Assembly: GCF_021134715.1 (NCBI RefSeq)
Contig: NC_060026.1
Span: forward strand, 11,523,001 to 11,587,000
Direction of reading: 5' to 3'
DNA: 64,000 bases
Source of the DNA: Daphnia pulex
Taxonomy: Eukaryota; Arthropoda; Branchiopoda; Diplostraca; Daphniidae
Shown one piece after another: positions 1 to 9,557 of this stretch (positions are counted from its first letter, which is position 1; every line of letters begins with the position of its first letter). Made by a program: the position numbers and the translations under genes. The notes under the pieces are model-generated. The model was given only the letters and a program-made list of their open reading frames with translations, did no database searches and was not told the origin of the DNA.

Positions 1-148
1 ATATTAAAACTCGAAGTAATGTAAAACGATTGGATAGCAGCACAACGTAATGACGACTATTGCAAAGAAATAATTCGACTTATTAATGAATGTGAAAACG
101 ACACACAAGAATTTCACTTTAATACTGCAGGATTATTAGGAACTTACG

Positions 149-436
149 ATGGAAAATCGTAGTATACCAAAAGAAAAGGTAGAAGAAATACTTAAAATGA
201 ATCATGACCACATGTTAGCAGGACATTTAGGAGTAGCAAAGAGCTTAGCGAGCATAAAACGCCATTACCTTTGGCCCGGACTAGGCAACGACGTTAAAAC
301 ATATGTGAGCAATTGCATCAGATGTGCTAAACGCAAAGCCTTCGGCTCAATTAAAGCACCACTTAAACCGTTGCCACCTGTAACCAAAGTTTGGGAACAG
401 ATCGCCATGGATGTAGTTAGCACCACATCCTGGTGA
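149..436 (+). mobile_element. Gypsy-type LTR retroelement fossil, integrase N-terminal fragment
   Basis: The reading frame carries the zinc-binding H2C2 region of a retroelement integrase: a histidine pair near GHLGVAKS and a cysteine pair in CIRCAKR, followed by the start of the catalytic core (WEQIAMDVV). This order is typical of Gypsy/Ty3-like elements. Only this piece of the polyprotein is seen, so the copy is a partial, broken fossil. It ends next to sequence that recurs near 1217-1240, which suggests an internal-region/LTR junction. Confidence 0.75.
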
Positions 437-1216
437 TGGTGCAACTGCCTGTGTATTGTGTAATGAGCATAACAGCTCATACGACAAGCAAACTGGAAAG
501 ACAATAACAAGTTCTAACTCTTTGACTCGCCCTCCTTTACCAAGAGACCGGAACCATTCACGCCCCGATTTAATTGGGATGTTTATGTATGTTACCTTCC
601 CCCATCCGAGTATAAATACTCGTGGATTTGGCACTTGAAGTCAGAGTTCTCTCGGCTCTCCTTCAAGCTCCAGCTCCAGAGTAAGATTTACCTTTCATAT
701 ACTTTTCTATTGTGTACTTGTATGCATGGTATGTACTGTAGACTGAATACATGGTAAGCAATTAAGTACTCTACAATTGTATCGATGTTACAACAACTAA
801 CTCAATATTTGGGAAATATACTCTGCTAGCTGGGATGTACCAAACCAACTCAAAAATCTTGTTAAAACTGTATGCTAAAAACCTACGCAGCCCAAACGAC
901 AGGCAGGTCACAGCAGATCAGAGAAGAAATTGTTGCAATTACGGAATTACAAAGCAATAGCGTTACGTTTTCCATGATAAATGCACCGCGAGAGCACCTA
1001 AGAAACTTCTTAAGAAAACATCGGTTACCCAAGGCCCATAGGCACCCATAACTTTCTAAACGTTTTATTTTGAGAAGGAAAGACACTTCTTTGTAGCAAG
1101 ACGGGAACCGACAGCTCTTATAGCAAGTCGGCCCCTGTTAACCTTGATGGTGTGATTGCGCTGGATGGTGCAATTGTAACTGAACCACCCAACTAACACC
1201 TTTCTCTTCTTGCACA

Positions 1217-1760
1217 ATCACATCCTGGTGATGGTGCAACTGTATCTGAGTATATCTGTACCTTCGTTGCAATGACTAACTCTAAGTATAAAAGCCCACG
1301 CTCTGCCTCATCCCGGCAGAGTCGTCCCGGAAGTGTACTCCCCAACAGTGATAATACAAGTATCCTTTTTAACTCTTACTCAGTGTTTGTGTTAGTTCAG
1401 TATTGAGTATAACTTAAGTGTTAGTGTATATTGTGATCTGATCATCACAACGGTAAAGTAAAGGTATTATTGTCTGATACCTTGGATAAGGTATTACACT
1501 ATATAAGGAGAAGTTTCGACATCACCGAGTTACTACTATTTCACGGTGCTGACGTCAATATATTTTGAAGACCTAGTATTAGTTACCAGTAATACATTCC
1601 TTGTGAGAGAAAAAAAAACACTTTGCTGAAATTGCTATTCCGTGTTTGTTACTTCGTATTTTGATACACTGAGTCTTACGTTGTGTAGCGTTTATAATAC
1701 GATACATAATATACGATCAAATTAAAATTTGTCACAGAACAAATAAATGGTGATCCCCGC
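1217..1760 (+). mobile_element. Probable LTR-like relic of the same retroelement family
   Basis: A 22-bp sequence, CATCCTGGTGATGGTGCAACTG, occurs at about 426-447 and again at about 1218-1239. The second copy is followed by a TATA-like box (GTATAAAAG near 1288) and, near 1747, by TGGTGATCCCC, which resembles the primer-binding-site junction of Gypsy elements. A second TATA-like box sits near 611 between the two. The exact LTR ends cannot be fixed by eye. No coding capacity is seen. It is probably an old, incomplete copy. Confidence 0.4.
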
Positions 1761-1781
1761 ATAAATTGATTTTCTGTAATA

Positions 1782-1875
1782 TTTTCAGCAACGCCATCTG
1801 GCGATAAAGTAACTAGTTTTTAATCCAATTTTCATCAACGCCATCTAGCGATAAAGTCACTAGTTTTTAATCCAA
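1782..1875 (+). repeat. Tandem duplication, two 47-bp units
   Basis: Two adjacent 47-bp units (1782-1828 and 1829-1875) differ at only three positions by eye. Each contains CAACGCCATCT(G/A)GCGATAAAG followed by CTAGTTTTTAATCCAA. Each carries a short near-palindrome around CGCCATCTGGCG. Function is unknown. Confidence 0.8.
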
Positions 1876-2660
1876 CTAACTGTGTTTTCACAATTTTTTT
1901 TATTAATTACATTAATTATTTAACCGCTAGATTGGTCACGTGTACTTACAACATCAATCTGAGAAAAAATCGAGAAAGTCTGTACGACACGATTGGAACA
2001 AGAGTTAATTCTGTATCCTTTCTCTTCCTGTAATTTAGTTTATTCGCAAGCTGTTATTTTTAAATTACACTCGACTTCCAGCAGCTTTCGTGTCAATTTC
2101 CCAAATCTATTGAAAATGTAGTTTGCATCAATGTAGATTTTTGGTTTCAATGTAATGTTTTCTTATATAAGTGGTTATAAAATATAATACATGTATGCAT
2201 TGTTGGATTTGTAGAATACTATCTGCTACTAATTAATTAATAAAAATAAACATCTTAAAATCTGTAATTCGTATGTAAGGCATCTGTATGCATGCGTACA
2301 AATTACAGATTTAATTGTCTATTACGGCAAGGGAAATACAACATAAGTAATATCTTCAGTGTAATATTTTTTGTGAGGAAGGAGTGTGAAATGTATTTAA
2401 TGATTATTGAAAGAATGAATTCAAACTATCCACGGTTCATTGAAATTATCTAGTAACACAAACAAATGTGAACTCCACTAAATGAAATATTTGGAAAAAC
2501 TAAAAATGATTCTCGGAAACAGACACCGAAAAATGGCTACCTGGTCGTAAACAAAATACTAACGATTTGAGACTCTGAGTTGCCAGCAAAGCAAGTTCTT
2601 TGCCAAGTCGTCGTTTTGAGTCTCCCCACACCGCCCACACTGCCAGAAACTTTTCCAGAC
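1876..2660. other. AT-rich intergenic DNA, no gene seen
   Basis: No open frame with recognisable protein similarity, no tRNA-like fold and no clear repeat was found here. The stretch is AT-rich up to about 2510 and then runs into the foldback element at 2661. The plus-strand frame that crosses 2580-2804 overlaps the foldback arm and has no protein-like composition. Confidence 0.6.
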
Positions 2661-2951
2661 CAGAGCAATAGATGCCTGGTCGGTTCTCGGCTGTGTTGGC
2701 TTCCCTATCCCGGTTTCAGGGTAAACGTGGTCCGATTTGGAAACTGGAATGAGCGCTCTAGTGAGTGTGTCAGCTACTACGCTCAGCTACTTTTGAGAGC
2801 CTAGATGGCTCTATTTCCAGTTTCAACTTCACAATTCTGACAAGCTCCGCCCTAAAATGTCTGAAAATCGGGGATACGTTTAGTCGTTTACCCTAAAACC
2901 GGGATAGGGAAGCCAACACAGCCGAGAACCGACCAGGCATCTATTGCTCTG
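2661..2951. repeat. Foldback (inverted-repeat) element, 66-bp arms
   Basis: The left arm (2661-2726) and right arm (2886-2951) are reverse complements over 66 bp with a single mismatch. The arms include GATGCCTGGTCGGTTCTCGG and its complement. The loop of about 159 bp holds a weaker internal inverted repeat (TGGAAACTGG near 2738 and CCAGTTTCA near 2817). The transcript would form a long stem-loop. This looks like a non-autonomous foldback/MITE-type DNA element. No transposase is present and no target-site duplication is obvious. Confidence 0.85.
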
Positions 2952-3463
2952 CCCAGACCTAGTCACTCTCATGTTAATTTTTCGTCTATCAGAATATAGG
3001 CCCCACCCTTGTGTATCGTCTGGAGAGCATAGATGGCGTTCAACAATTCCGAGCTCAACAACTATCTAACCTTCTGGCAGTGGCGCTGAATTATGTTATT
3101 TATATATACCACATAATATAAATAAGGTAATAATATTACATGCACAATCTCTCATCGTGATTGACGTGATCAAGCTTAATTTGTTTAATTAGCGTCAATA
3201 AATGAAATCTTTCATTACCGAAAAATTGTTTTAGAATTCTCATTATTTTTTTACTATTAATTTTAATTTAACATTAATTTCCAGCCATTATATTTCTTCT
3301 AATGGTGTTTTATTTGCAACACTCCTTAATTTTCAGTTTATTTGTAACCTTTTCATTCTTAATTCCTCTCAACCCAATGCTAAGATGGCTAAGAAAAGAG
3401 TAATAAAGTGGAATGTTTTAAATAATTTACAATTTGGATGACATTTATTTTTCAGCAGTTAGG
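2952..3463. other. Intergenic DNA, no gene seen
   Basis: AT-rich spacer between the foldback element and the 3' end of SNRPG. No coding signal was recognised. Because SNRPG reads leftward, the 3' UTR and poly(A) signal of that gene must lie in the right part of this stretch. Confidence 0.6.
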
Positions 3464-3888
3464 CTACATGATTCTTTCCAGTGCTTCCAACATTATAATT
3501 GAGTTTCCACGAACAACCTAAATTTACATATAAATAGTTAATGGTATTTGAATTTATGTATGCCATGTTAATTTTAAACATACCACCATCCCTATGTTAT
3601 TTTTCGAACCATCTTTAACTTCTTCAACGGTTTCATCAATGACCAAGTTCATGAATGGATCAAAACCTCTCAAGATCCCAACAATGTTCCTACCACCATT
3701 CAGTTTCACTGTGAAAAACAATTCTTCAAAACAGTTTTCAATAATAATTTAACAAAAAAATAATACTTACAAGACATTCTTTTATCCATGTACCTGTACA
3801 AAAGAAGTAGAGATCATTATTAAAAATGTAAATATAACTTAAGCAACAATACATACTTCTTCAACTCTGGTGGATGGGCCTTGCTCAT
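3464..3888 (-). CDS. SNRPG: Small nuclear ribonucleoprotein G (Sm-G)
   Basis: Encodes the Sm-G subunit of the heptameric Sm ring that assembles on U1, U2, U4 and U5 snRNAs in the spliceosome. Four coding exons (3857-3888, 3771-3793, 3584-3708, 3464-3517) join in frame with canonical GT-AG splice sites to give a 77-residue protein, close to the 76 residues of human SNRPG. It starts [19 protein letters not shown]. Sm motif 1 ([20 protein letters not shown]) and Sm motif 2 ([13 protein letters not shown]) are both intact, with the RNA-contacting Asn and the RG pair in place. The start is the only ATG before these motifs. None of these exons is long enough to stand out as an open frame on its own. 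Confidence 0.95.
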
Positions 3889-4434
3889 TTTGGTTTGAAA
3901 TAACTAATATCTAATATCTACGTTGATGAATATATCACTAACTTCAAGCAACTAGGAAAAAACGTGATACACCAAGAAAGTTTGGATCGTTTTTAATGTC
4001 CGATGCGCGATGCCAAACGTTAGGAACGCGTGTTTGCCAGATATTGAATTTAGAAACTGGCGGCTTTGCGAGACCGGCGACGAGACCTGGCGGCTGGGCG
4101 CTGGCGCGCTAAGGAATTTTTTATACAGCTTGTGGCTTTTTTGCCTTATTAAAACAGGAAAAAAATTACGATCTTCAATTAATTGTATAAATTAGCAGCT
4201 ACAATTCTGTAAGAAAATATTTTTTAGCAGTTTATTTCTATAGCAAAATGACTACCAATTACCTCAACTGGAATGGAAACTACACCAATATACTTTGAGC
4301 AAAAAAAAATAAACTGTGGAAGTTACTTTAATTAAATGTGTTTTTCTGTTGTTTTTTTCATTTTCTAGTTGATCTAAGAAACTTGTACTGAGATATTTGC
4401 ACTCGTCCACAGTAATTCAGTGATTGACTCAAAT
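3889..4434. other. Intergenic region: SNRPG promoter side and sideroflexin 3' side
   Basis: Contains the SNRPG upstream region (right after 3889) and the sideroflexin 3' UTR (left of 4435). A 61-codon plus-strand frame at 4010-4195 has no recognisable similarity and is not called. AATAAA read on the minus strand (TTTATT) occurs at 4224-4229 and could serve the sideroflexin transcript. Confidence 0.5.
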
Positions 4435-5838
4435 TTACAGGCCCTTGTTGTAATAAACAACAGTTGGGGGATTCGGGGATTTTCGAATCTTTGCCTGAAT
4501 TAAAAAAGAAAAGATGTATGTTAAAACAAGAACCACATTAAAACGCTATAAAAAATTACCTGTAGCTCTGGTTCCAGACTGTCAACCGAAATCGATGCTT
4601 TTTGAGGAAACAGGGCACAACACATTGGAGTAGCGAAAGTAAGTAATACGCCACCTGTAAGCCAAATAATAATACATAATTGGCCGTTTACAACTACATG
4701 ATAAATAGTTAATGTTTCATACATAAAGTAACTTGAATAGGTGCCGCAGACCAAGGGAATCGCTTCAAGAAGCCCTTTCGATCCAAATAATTCATCAGCA
4801 GAGGTGGTAGGACTGCATATTATTGTGCTGGATGTTTTATTTTTATCAGATTACTATCGTATTACATGAATTACCCATTCCAGGAGAAGCCATTCCGATA
4901 CGACTAAGGACAACTTGAGTGATACCCCATTTGGCAGCAATCGAAGATTCACCGAGTACATTTCCGTTCTCATCAGAAACTGAGATTCCCTTTTGAATTT
5001 CACTAAAAAATCAGTCGTATTTTAAAGCATTAGTTATCTTATGCGACGAGAAAATGTTTATCTTACTGCATTCGCATCAGAGGAATATTTACACAGTTAG
5101 CGGCAGCAACAGCTGCAAAGGGTACCAAACGCCCAATAATAGGAGACATTGACTAAAAATTAATTTCTCATAAAGTTATTTACATTATGGTCCATTATAT
5201 CAAGTTAATATTTTTGATACCTTGGTCAAGCTATTCAAACCAAGAGCAGTGACTAAAGCCCCACTTGTTGCCAGTGCATAAGATGTACCCAATTGTCTAA
5301 AAAATCAATAGATTATTATAACTTTCAGTGATTTATTTAAAGGAAACTAATTTATTGGTACTGATTGGTGATTGGGGAATTTCCAGATCTGTTGGTATAG
5401 TTGACAATGGCATTAAAAGACTGATTAATCCATTGCCAAAAAACAACTGCTGGAGTTGTTCGATAGAAAGTCATCATGCAACCAGTGATAAACATGTTAC
5501 ATGGAACCTGTGCACTCATTCTGCCAATAATCAACATTTTATCCCCTGTGTCTGGATGGAAAGCAGAGTCATAAACATGTTTGGCTTTCCATAATTCTGC
5601 AACAGTCAATCCATTTAGTTGCCCATCTTTCCTGCTCAAAATGTAAGTTGTAAATCATTATCTTTATAAATTCCATGTGCGGACTTCACCTGTATTTGGT
5701 CACAACTTCTTTTGCCTTATCCAGTTCTTCATCAGAGCACAGCAGATTTAGCGGATTCGTGGTAGTAAAGAAGTGGTTTGCTCGCCCTTGATAAGTTGCC
5801 TGATCCCATCTAGGCTCATCTATCTTTATTTGTTCCAT
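4435..5838 (-). CDS. SFXN1: Sideroflexin 1/3-type mitochondrial serine transporter
   Basis: Sideroflexins are multi-pass inner mitochondrial membrane carriers; SFXN1 imports serine for one-carbon metabolism. Eight coding exons join in frame (5690-5838, 5362-5631, 5221-5296, 5067-5152, 4875-5002, 4723-4812, 4560-4654, 4435-4494) to a 317-residue protein, against 322 in human SFXN1. Family landmarks are visible in order: [19 protein letters not shown] near the N-terminus, [55 protein letters not shown], then [41 protein letters not shown] and the C-terminal YYNKGL. All junctions are GT-AG. The chosen ATG ([11 protein letters not shown]) lies just after a splice-acceptor-like TTTAG, so a 5' UTR intron is possible. 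An in-frame ATG at 5895 would give a non-homologous extension. Confidence 0.95.
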
Positions 5839-6282
5839 GCTAAAGAATTCGTGATCCAAACTATCATGGAAAAATCCACACAAAATCAAATGCAAATCAG
5901 TGTGGATAAAATCAAATAAAAATAAACATTTACCCTGTTATTACAGAGAGGCGCAAAAAATGAATTAATTCAGCAGCCAGCTGATATTTTTCACTACAGC
6001 ATTGCCAGATAAGTGCATCTGTACGACTGTGTCTGTCGGTATCTTTAGTCTCTATCTTTAGCCAGCGCAGCGGACATTGCATTCCCGATAGGGTTTTTTT
6101 TTGCGGAGTTGGTGTCTTTTTAGCTTTGGGTTCGATGTTTTTGTTCGATTAATCGTTTTGTAGGGATAAAAAAAAGCCTCATAACAATATGAACGGGAAA
6201 AAAAATTGCTAACCGAAATGAATCCGCCCAAAAAATTAAAAACCTACGCGCGAGTTTGACTCGAAAGTATGGGGTGACAACT
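5839..6282. other. Upstream region of sideroflexin, no further gene seen
   Basis: This stretch should hold the sideroflexin promoter and any 5' UTR exon. A minus-strand frame at 6120-6365 has no recognisable similarity, and its upstream end is the repeated segment at 6283-6363, so it was not called. Confidence 0.5.
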
Positions 6283-6363
6283 TTCTTTATTGACACGACA
6301 GTCGACAGCAATGTTGGGTCTTGTATGTTGACATATTGGTATAGCTGATGTGATATTTCCACC
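6283..6363. repeat. About 80-bp copy of a segment next to the cyclin G pseudogene
   Basis: The complement of this segment matches 8565-8643 almost throughout, sharing GGTGGAAATATCACATCAGC and CAATATGTCAACATACAAGA. The match stops at GGTGGAAAT, immediately upstream of the first recognisable cyclin G pseudogene exon. The two copies are in opposite orientation about 2.2 kb apart. Confidence 0.8.
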
Positions 6364-6501
6364 AATCAACAAATTCTCATGAAACATTTTAATGGCATTA
6401 AAATAGATTCTTGAATGTGGAGGGAACTCTTATGATGCAGTGTCATTGGCTGAGAAATCGGCTCTTTTTTTGCAACACAAATTCCATCTATTATAGCAAC
6501 C

Positions 6502-6809
6502 ATGGACGGATATCAACCTGATGTGGAGCTCTCAGATGATCCTTATGATACCAAGAGACTAAACACAGAGAACATTCCTTGTGTACTGACTTTGATGAAG
6601 GTTTTGTAGGTTAAAACTTTAAATTTGAAATAAATAGTCTAATACTAAGTTTTCACTTTCAGATTGGAAACCATTTCCTAGTAGTTCCAACACCAAAATG
6701 AAAATGCTGCAGCTTTTCTGGTATTAAAATGATTACTGCTGTTAGGAAAATTGACAGTTGTAAGACATCAGCTATGATATTCTTAAAGATGGAACTTTTA
6801 GAGAAATAA
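6502..6809 (+). pseudogene. EXOSC7 (exosome RRP42) fragment, broken, intron retained
   Basis: EXOSC7 is an RNase PH-like subunit of the RNA exosome core ring. The first block (6502-6600) reads DVELSDDPYDTKRLNTENIP then CVLTLMK, matching the middle of animal EXOSC7. A GT...AG intron (6601-6662) follows, and the next block begins IGNHFLVVPT, the expected continuation. After that the match continues only by changing frame: NENAAAFLVL, then MITAVRKIDSC, like the family's GVVTCMRKVG. There are therefore at least two frameshifts. Earlier and later parts of the gene are missing. Retention of the intron shows a DNA-level duplicate, not a processed copy. The intact gene would be elsewhere. Confidence 0.75.
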
Positions 6810-6913
6810 CATTTAAGCGATTATATAAATCTTCCAAGAGTTCACCTTTACTTATCTCTTCGTAACCTAGGTTGACTATATAATTTCTTTACCATCGCCC
6901 CTTGTCTGAATTA

Positions 6914-7006
6914 AAGTGCTTTTGGTATAAAAAGAAACGGCAAATAAAGCGGCAACTCAAGCATTTCTTGTAAATAGGACAGGAGATTTTGCTTTTATAA
7001 TTGTGG
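6914..7006 (+). pseudogene. Bacterial-type NuoL (complex I subunit L) fragment
   Basis: Two frames offset by one base read ELKCFWYKK and then KETANKAATQAFLVNRTGDF followed by AFII. In bacterial NuoL this stretch is a conserved block of the kind FWxKKESANKAAxKAFxVNRxGDF. NuoL is the proton-pumping antiporter-like subunit of bacterial complex I. The piece is only about 30 codons, contains one frameshift, and abuts a piece of an unrelated gene. A mitochondrial ND5 origin is possible but less likely, because the neighbouring pieces are from genes that mitochondria do not carry. Confidence 0.6.
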
Positions 7007-7080
7007 GCTATATAAGTTCATGAATAGGTCAAAGCCGATACTTACTGATTCGGGTGGTTATCAAGTCATACTCGACGTAT
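7007..7080 (+). pseudogene. Bacterial-type tRNA-guanine transglycosylase (Tgt) fragment
   Basis: One frame reads LYKFMNRSKPILTDSGGYQV and ends in a stop at 7078-7080. The block PILTDSGG(F/Y)QV carries the catalytic Asp of the TGT family, the enzymes that put queuine or preQ1 into tRNA anticodons. The preceding L(H/Y)KFMNW(S/N) is the bacterial form. Only about 23 codons remain. It joins the NuoL-like piece directly in a different frame, as expected for scrambled inserted fragments. Confidence 0.6.
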
Positions 7081-7280
7081 GACGTCATGACGTAACATCG
7101 AAATTACGTAAAATTACAGAAGTCTTGTTGCTTTTTTCAGTTAATTTCGAACCATTATTTATAGTATTTAAATTTATATAAATAACATATAAGGTTAATA
7201 ACCACCCTAAACAAGATAAGATTTTTGATAGATTAATTGAACGTTTATAGGATGAAATTACGGCTCTATTTCTCTTATCT

Positions 7281-7619
7281 ATGAAGGGAATTTTGACTAA
7301 AATTTTCGACCGCACACTTGGAGAAACTTCTGATGTAGTGACTAAAGAAATATCTAGTTTTCTTGTTAAGAGTGGTAATCATATATCACTGAGACCCGAA
7401 TTTACACAGGCTCAACAAGTAAGTGGTATAGGACTAGAAAAAGCTAGGCATTTTGCTTTACTAAAGGCAAAACTTATTATAAATGGTTTAGAAGGCAAAG
7501 AAATAGTAGAAAAAGGACAACTTCCAGGTAAGTCGTTGACGATGAGACGGATTGCTTTGGGCATAGCCATCGTAAGGTGCCATTGCCGAAGTGACCATTC
7601 TATACCCTCCTTCAACTAG
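7281..7619 (+). pseudogene. Bacterial-type HisRS fragment joined to unknown sequence
   Basis: An open frame of 112 codons. Residues 8-43 read [15 protein letters not shown], then [12 protein letters not shown], which match the bacterial histidyl-tRNA synthetase block (RTLGxxSDVVxKEMYxF and LRPExT). Animal HARS has a different sequence here (the SLRYDLTVPF form), so this is not a host copy. After LRPEFT the similarity ends, and the remaining roughly 70 residues (from about 7416; [16 protein letters not shown]) were not recognised; they may be another bacterial piece. An intact start and flanking genes are lacking, so I treat it as an inserted remnant. Confidence 0.55.
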
Positions 7620-7691
7620 TCATCTTTGACCTAGAGGTAAAATATCAGCTTACAAAATTGGAATCAACAAACAAGCACAACCACTAAATAC

Positions 7692-8568
7692 CTGAACAAG
7701 TCGCTGAAGTTCTAGTAAAACGTCTCTGATAATAACCTCGATGGCCGGCTGGTGACACTTCATTTCGACAAACAGTAGGACGAAAGCCAAAAGAGATGAG
7801 GGAAAGGCAGCATTATTTTGCGTCACAGCAAATGGTCTCCTGCTTGCATGAAAGAATAAGAAGGTCTTGCTGAAGAGTGGCAGGTAAAGTCGTCGAGAGA
7901 AGTGAGTGATACAGGTTGAGGAATGTTAAGGTCGTGACCGGTTCTTCTTGGGGTAGACAAGCTAACTTGGCTTCGACAATTTTTTCCATCCGGTTGATGT
8001 CTCCGGCGGTACATTTACATTAAGATATCGTTACCAGATATTGAGGTTCAGGAACAATCTATTAATTAAAATTTATTAGACAACCTGAATACTAGCCAAT
8101 TAAAACTGTCAACATACCTACAATGGACTCTGAATGGAAGATACCTCAATGTTGTTCTGTTTCGTCTCCATCCATTGGCAAGCTGCTAGATGGAAGGAGC
8201 TGATTGCTATGCATGAGAGGTGTTTAGGAGTGCTTTCATGCGGCTCATGAACCAGTCCATCATGTTGAGAGCATCCAGAAGAACTGCATAAGGAAGATCA
8301 TACCAGACTTTCATGCAGCGAAGAACATGAGCAGCTTCATCCCTCATTGCACACATAATTTCACTGCTTTCCTAAAACACAAACAACAAATTACAAATTA
8401 GTTTGTATTCTCAATAGAAGAAGCATTACAGAATACTGACTCCTGTATTGCTGGCTGTTGAGTGTTGACAGAAGTTGAAGCTTTGGTTGGAATTTAGCTT
8501 CAAGGGCCATGGCTTGTCGTAGACTCTGCACCAGTGTTGATACATCAGGACTGGTGGAAATATCACAT
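7692..8568 (-). pseudogene. Cyclin G pseudogene, introns retained
   Basis: Exon-like blocks read in order on the minus strand: about 8430-8568 (TLVQSLRQAMALEAKFQPKL), 8145-8371 (DEAAHVLRCMKVWYDLPYAV, MMDWFMSRMKA, then HLSCIAISSFHLAACQWME), and 7692-8058 (VPEPQYLVTIS, CKCTAGDINRMEKIVEAKL, LTFLNLYHSLLS, SLLAFVLLFVEMKCHQPAIE). These follow the two cyclin folds of animal cyclin G. The gene is broken by a frameshift near 8225-8235, a TAA at 8020-8022 where the family has Gln (SQC), and another frameshift near 7812-7822. GT...AG introns remain between blocks, so it is an unprocessed duplicate. Functional cyclin G would lie elsewhere. Confidence 0.8.
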
Positions 8569-8649
8569 CAGCTATATCAATATGTCAACATACAAGACCC
8601 AATGTTGCTGTCGTGTCAATAAAGAGAGTTGAGATAAATTAATTGTATC

Positions 8650-9504
8650 ACCTGAAGCATAGGATCTTCGTAGGAATTTGCAAATTTCATTTTCCAGATG
8701 TTGATGAGTTTGCAAGTCTCAGCCTTGCCGATTCACTGGCATTGGAAACTAATGTAGTTTCAAGAATTATAGGGTGATAATCCAGCATTGTTCTACCATC
8801 ACATCGTAGATCATCCTTTGATATATCCAAAGTTGAATTTCGTTAAGTAAGGACAATTTTATTTCAATAAGAGACCAACAGAATTTAATTATACCTGGAC
8901 TCCATGATGAATGAATGCTTTTCGGTATATAAAAAACCGTACGGCTATAGTACCAGCTTTACGTAGTAGGGAAAATAATTTACAATCAAAGGATTATATA
9001 CTACATTCTTTAAAATTTGCCTACATTTTTCTTTAAACTTGCCCTGATTGATTAGCAGCCAGCCTTGTTTTGTGTTTTTGAATTCCAATCCAAGGTTAGC
9101 TGGTATTGTTATGATTCACCTACAGTTTAATCCATGGCCGCGTTGGAGTTCGTCGGCCTTGAATTATGGATTGGCGTCAGAACCACCTGACGGAAGAAAA
9201 AATAACTAAAAAAAAGTCATTCTTTCTTCGATTTATCTCACGCCGACCCCTATCCTTTAATCCAAGCGGGACCACGACGGCTCCTTGTAATAACATCTCC
9301 TCTACAAGACGGTCGCGATTTGCATACCGTCACGAAAACCCCCGCAAATCGTATAAAACATTAATGGAACCCCCCAGACGAAAATCGTTTCCCTATCTCT
9401 CCGAGAGGAACAGCGCCACCTCCCAGAGAGAAATCGAGTAAAAAACTCCGAAAACAGCTATCGAGCCGTAGAAGAAAGAGACGTCGTCGCACAGTCGGAG
9501 TAGG
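8650..9504. other. Intergenic DNA, no supported gene
   Basis: A short minus-strand stretch around 8690-8760 could be a further decayed piece of the cyclin G copy but could not be aligned. The plus-strand frame at 9166-9441 (91 codons) is rich in Arg, Ser and Pro, has no recognised domain, and was not called. Confidence 0.4.
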
Positions 9505-9557
9505 AGGTGGGTAGAGTGGGGTCGGGTGGGGTGGGGTGGGGGGTGGGAGGACAGGGT
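9505..9557 (+). other. G-rich tract, potential G-quadruplex
   Basis: More than ten runs of three to six guanines occur within about 50 bp (GGTGGGTAGAGTGGGGTCGG, then repeated GGTGGGGTGGGG). Runs are separated by one to four bases, which fits a G-quadruplex-forming sequence on the plus strand. No gene start lies within 900 bp on either side. Confidence 0.7.

Noticed and set aside
2580-2804. Plus-strand open frame of 74 codons
   Set aside because: It crosses one arm of the foldback element and has no protein-like similarity.
6120-6365. Minus-strand 81-codon open frame
   Set aside because: Its upstream part is the repeated cyclin G edge sequence; no independent support.
6914-7006. Nuclear copy of mitochondrial ND5 (NUMT)
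   Set aside because: Neighbouring Tgt and HisRS pieces are not mitochondrial genes, so a bacterial source explains all three; ND5 is not fully excluded.
9166-9441. Plus-strand open frame, Arg/Ser/Pro-rich
   Set aside because: No recognised domain, no clear splice partners or promoter; composition fits chance translation.
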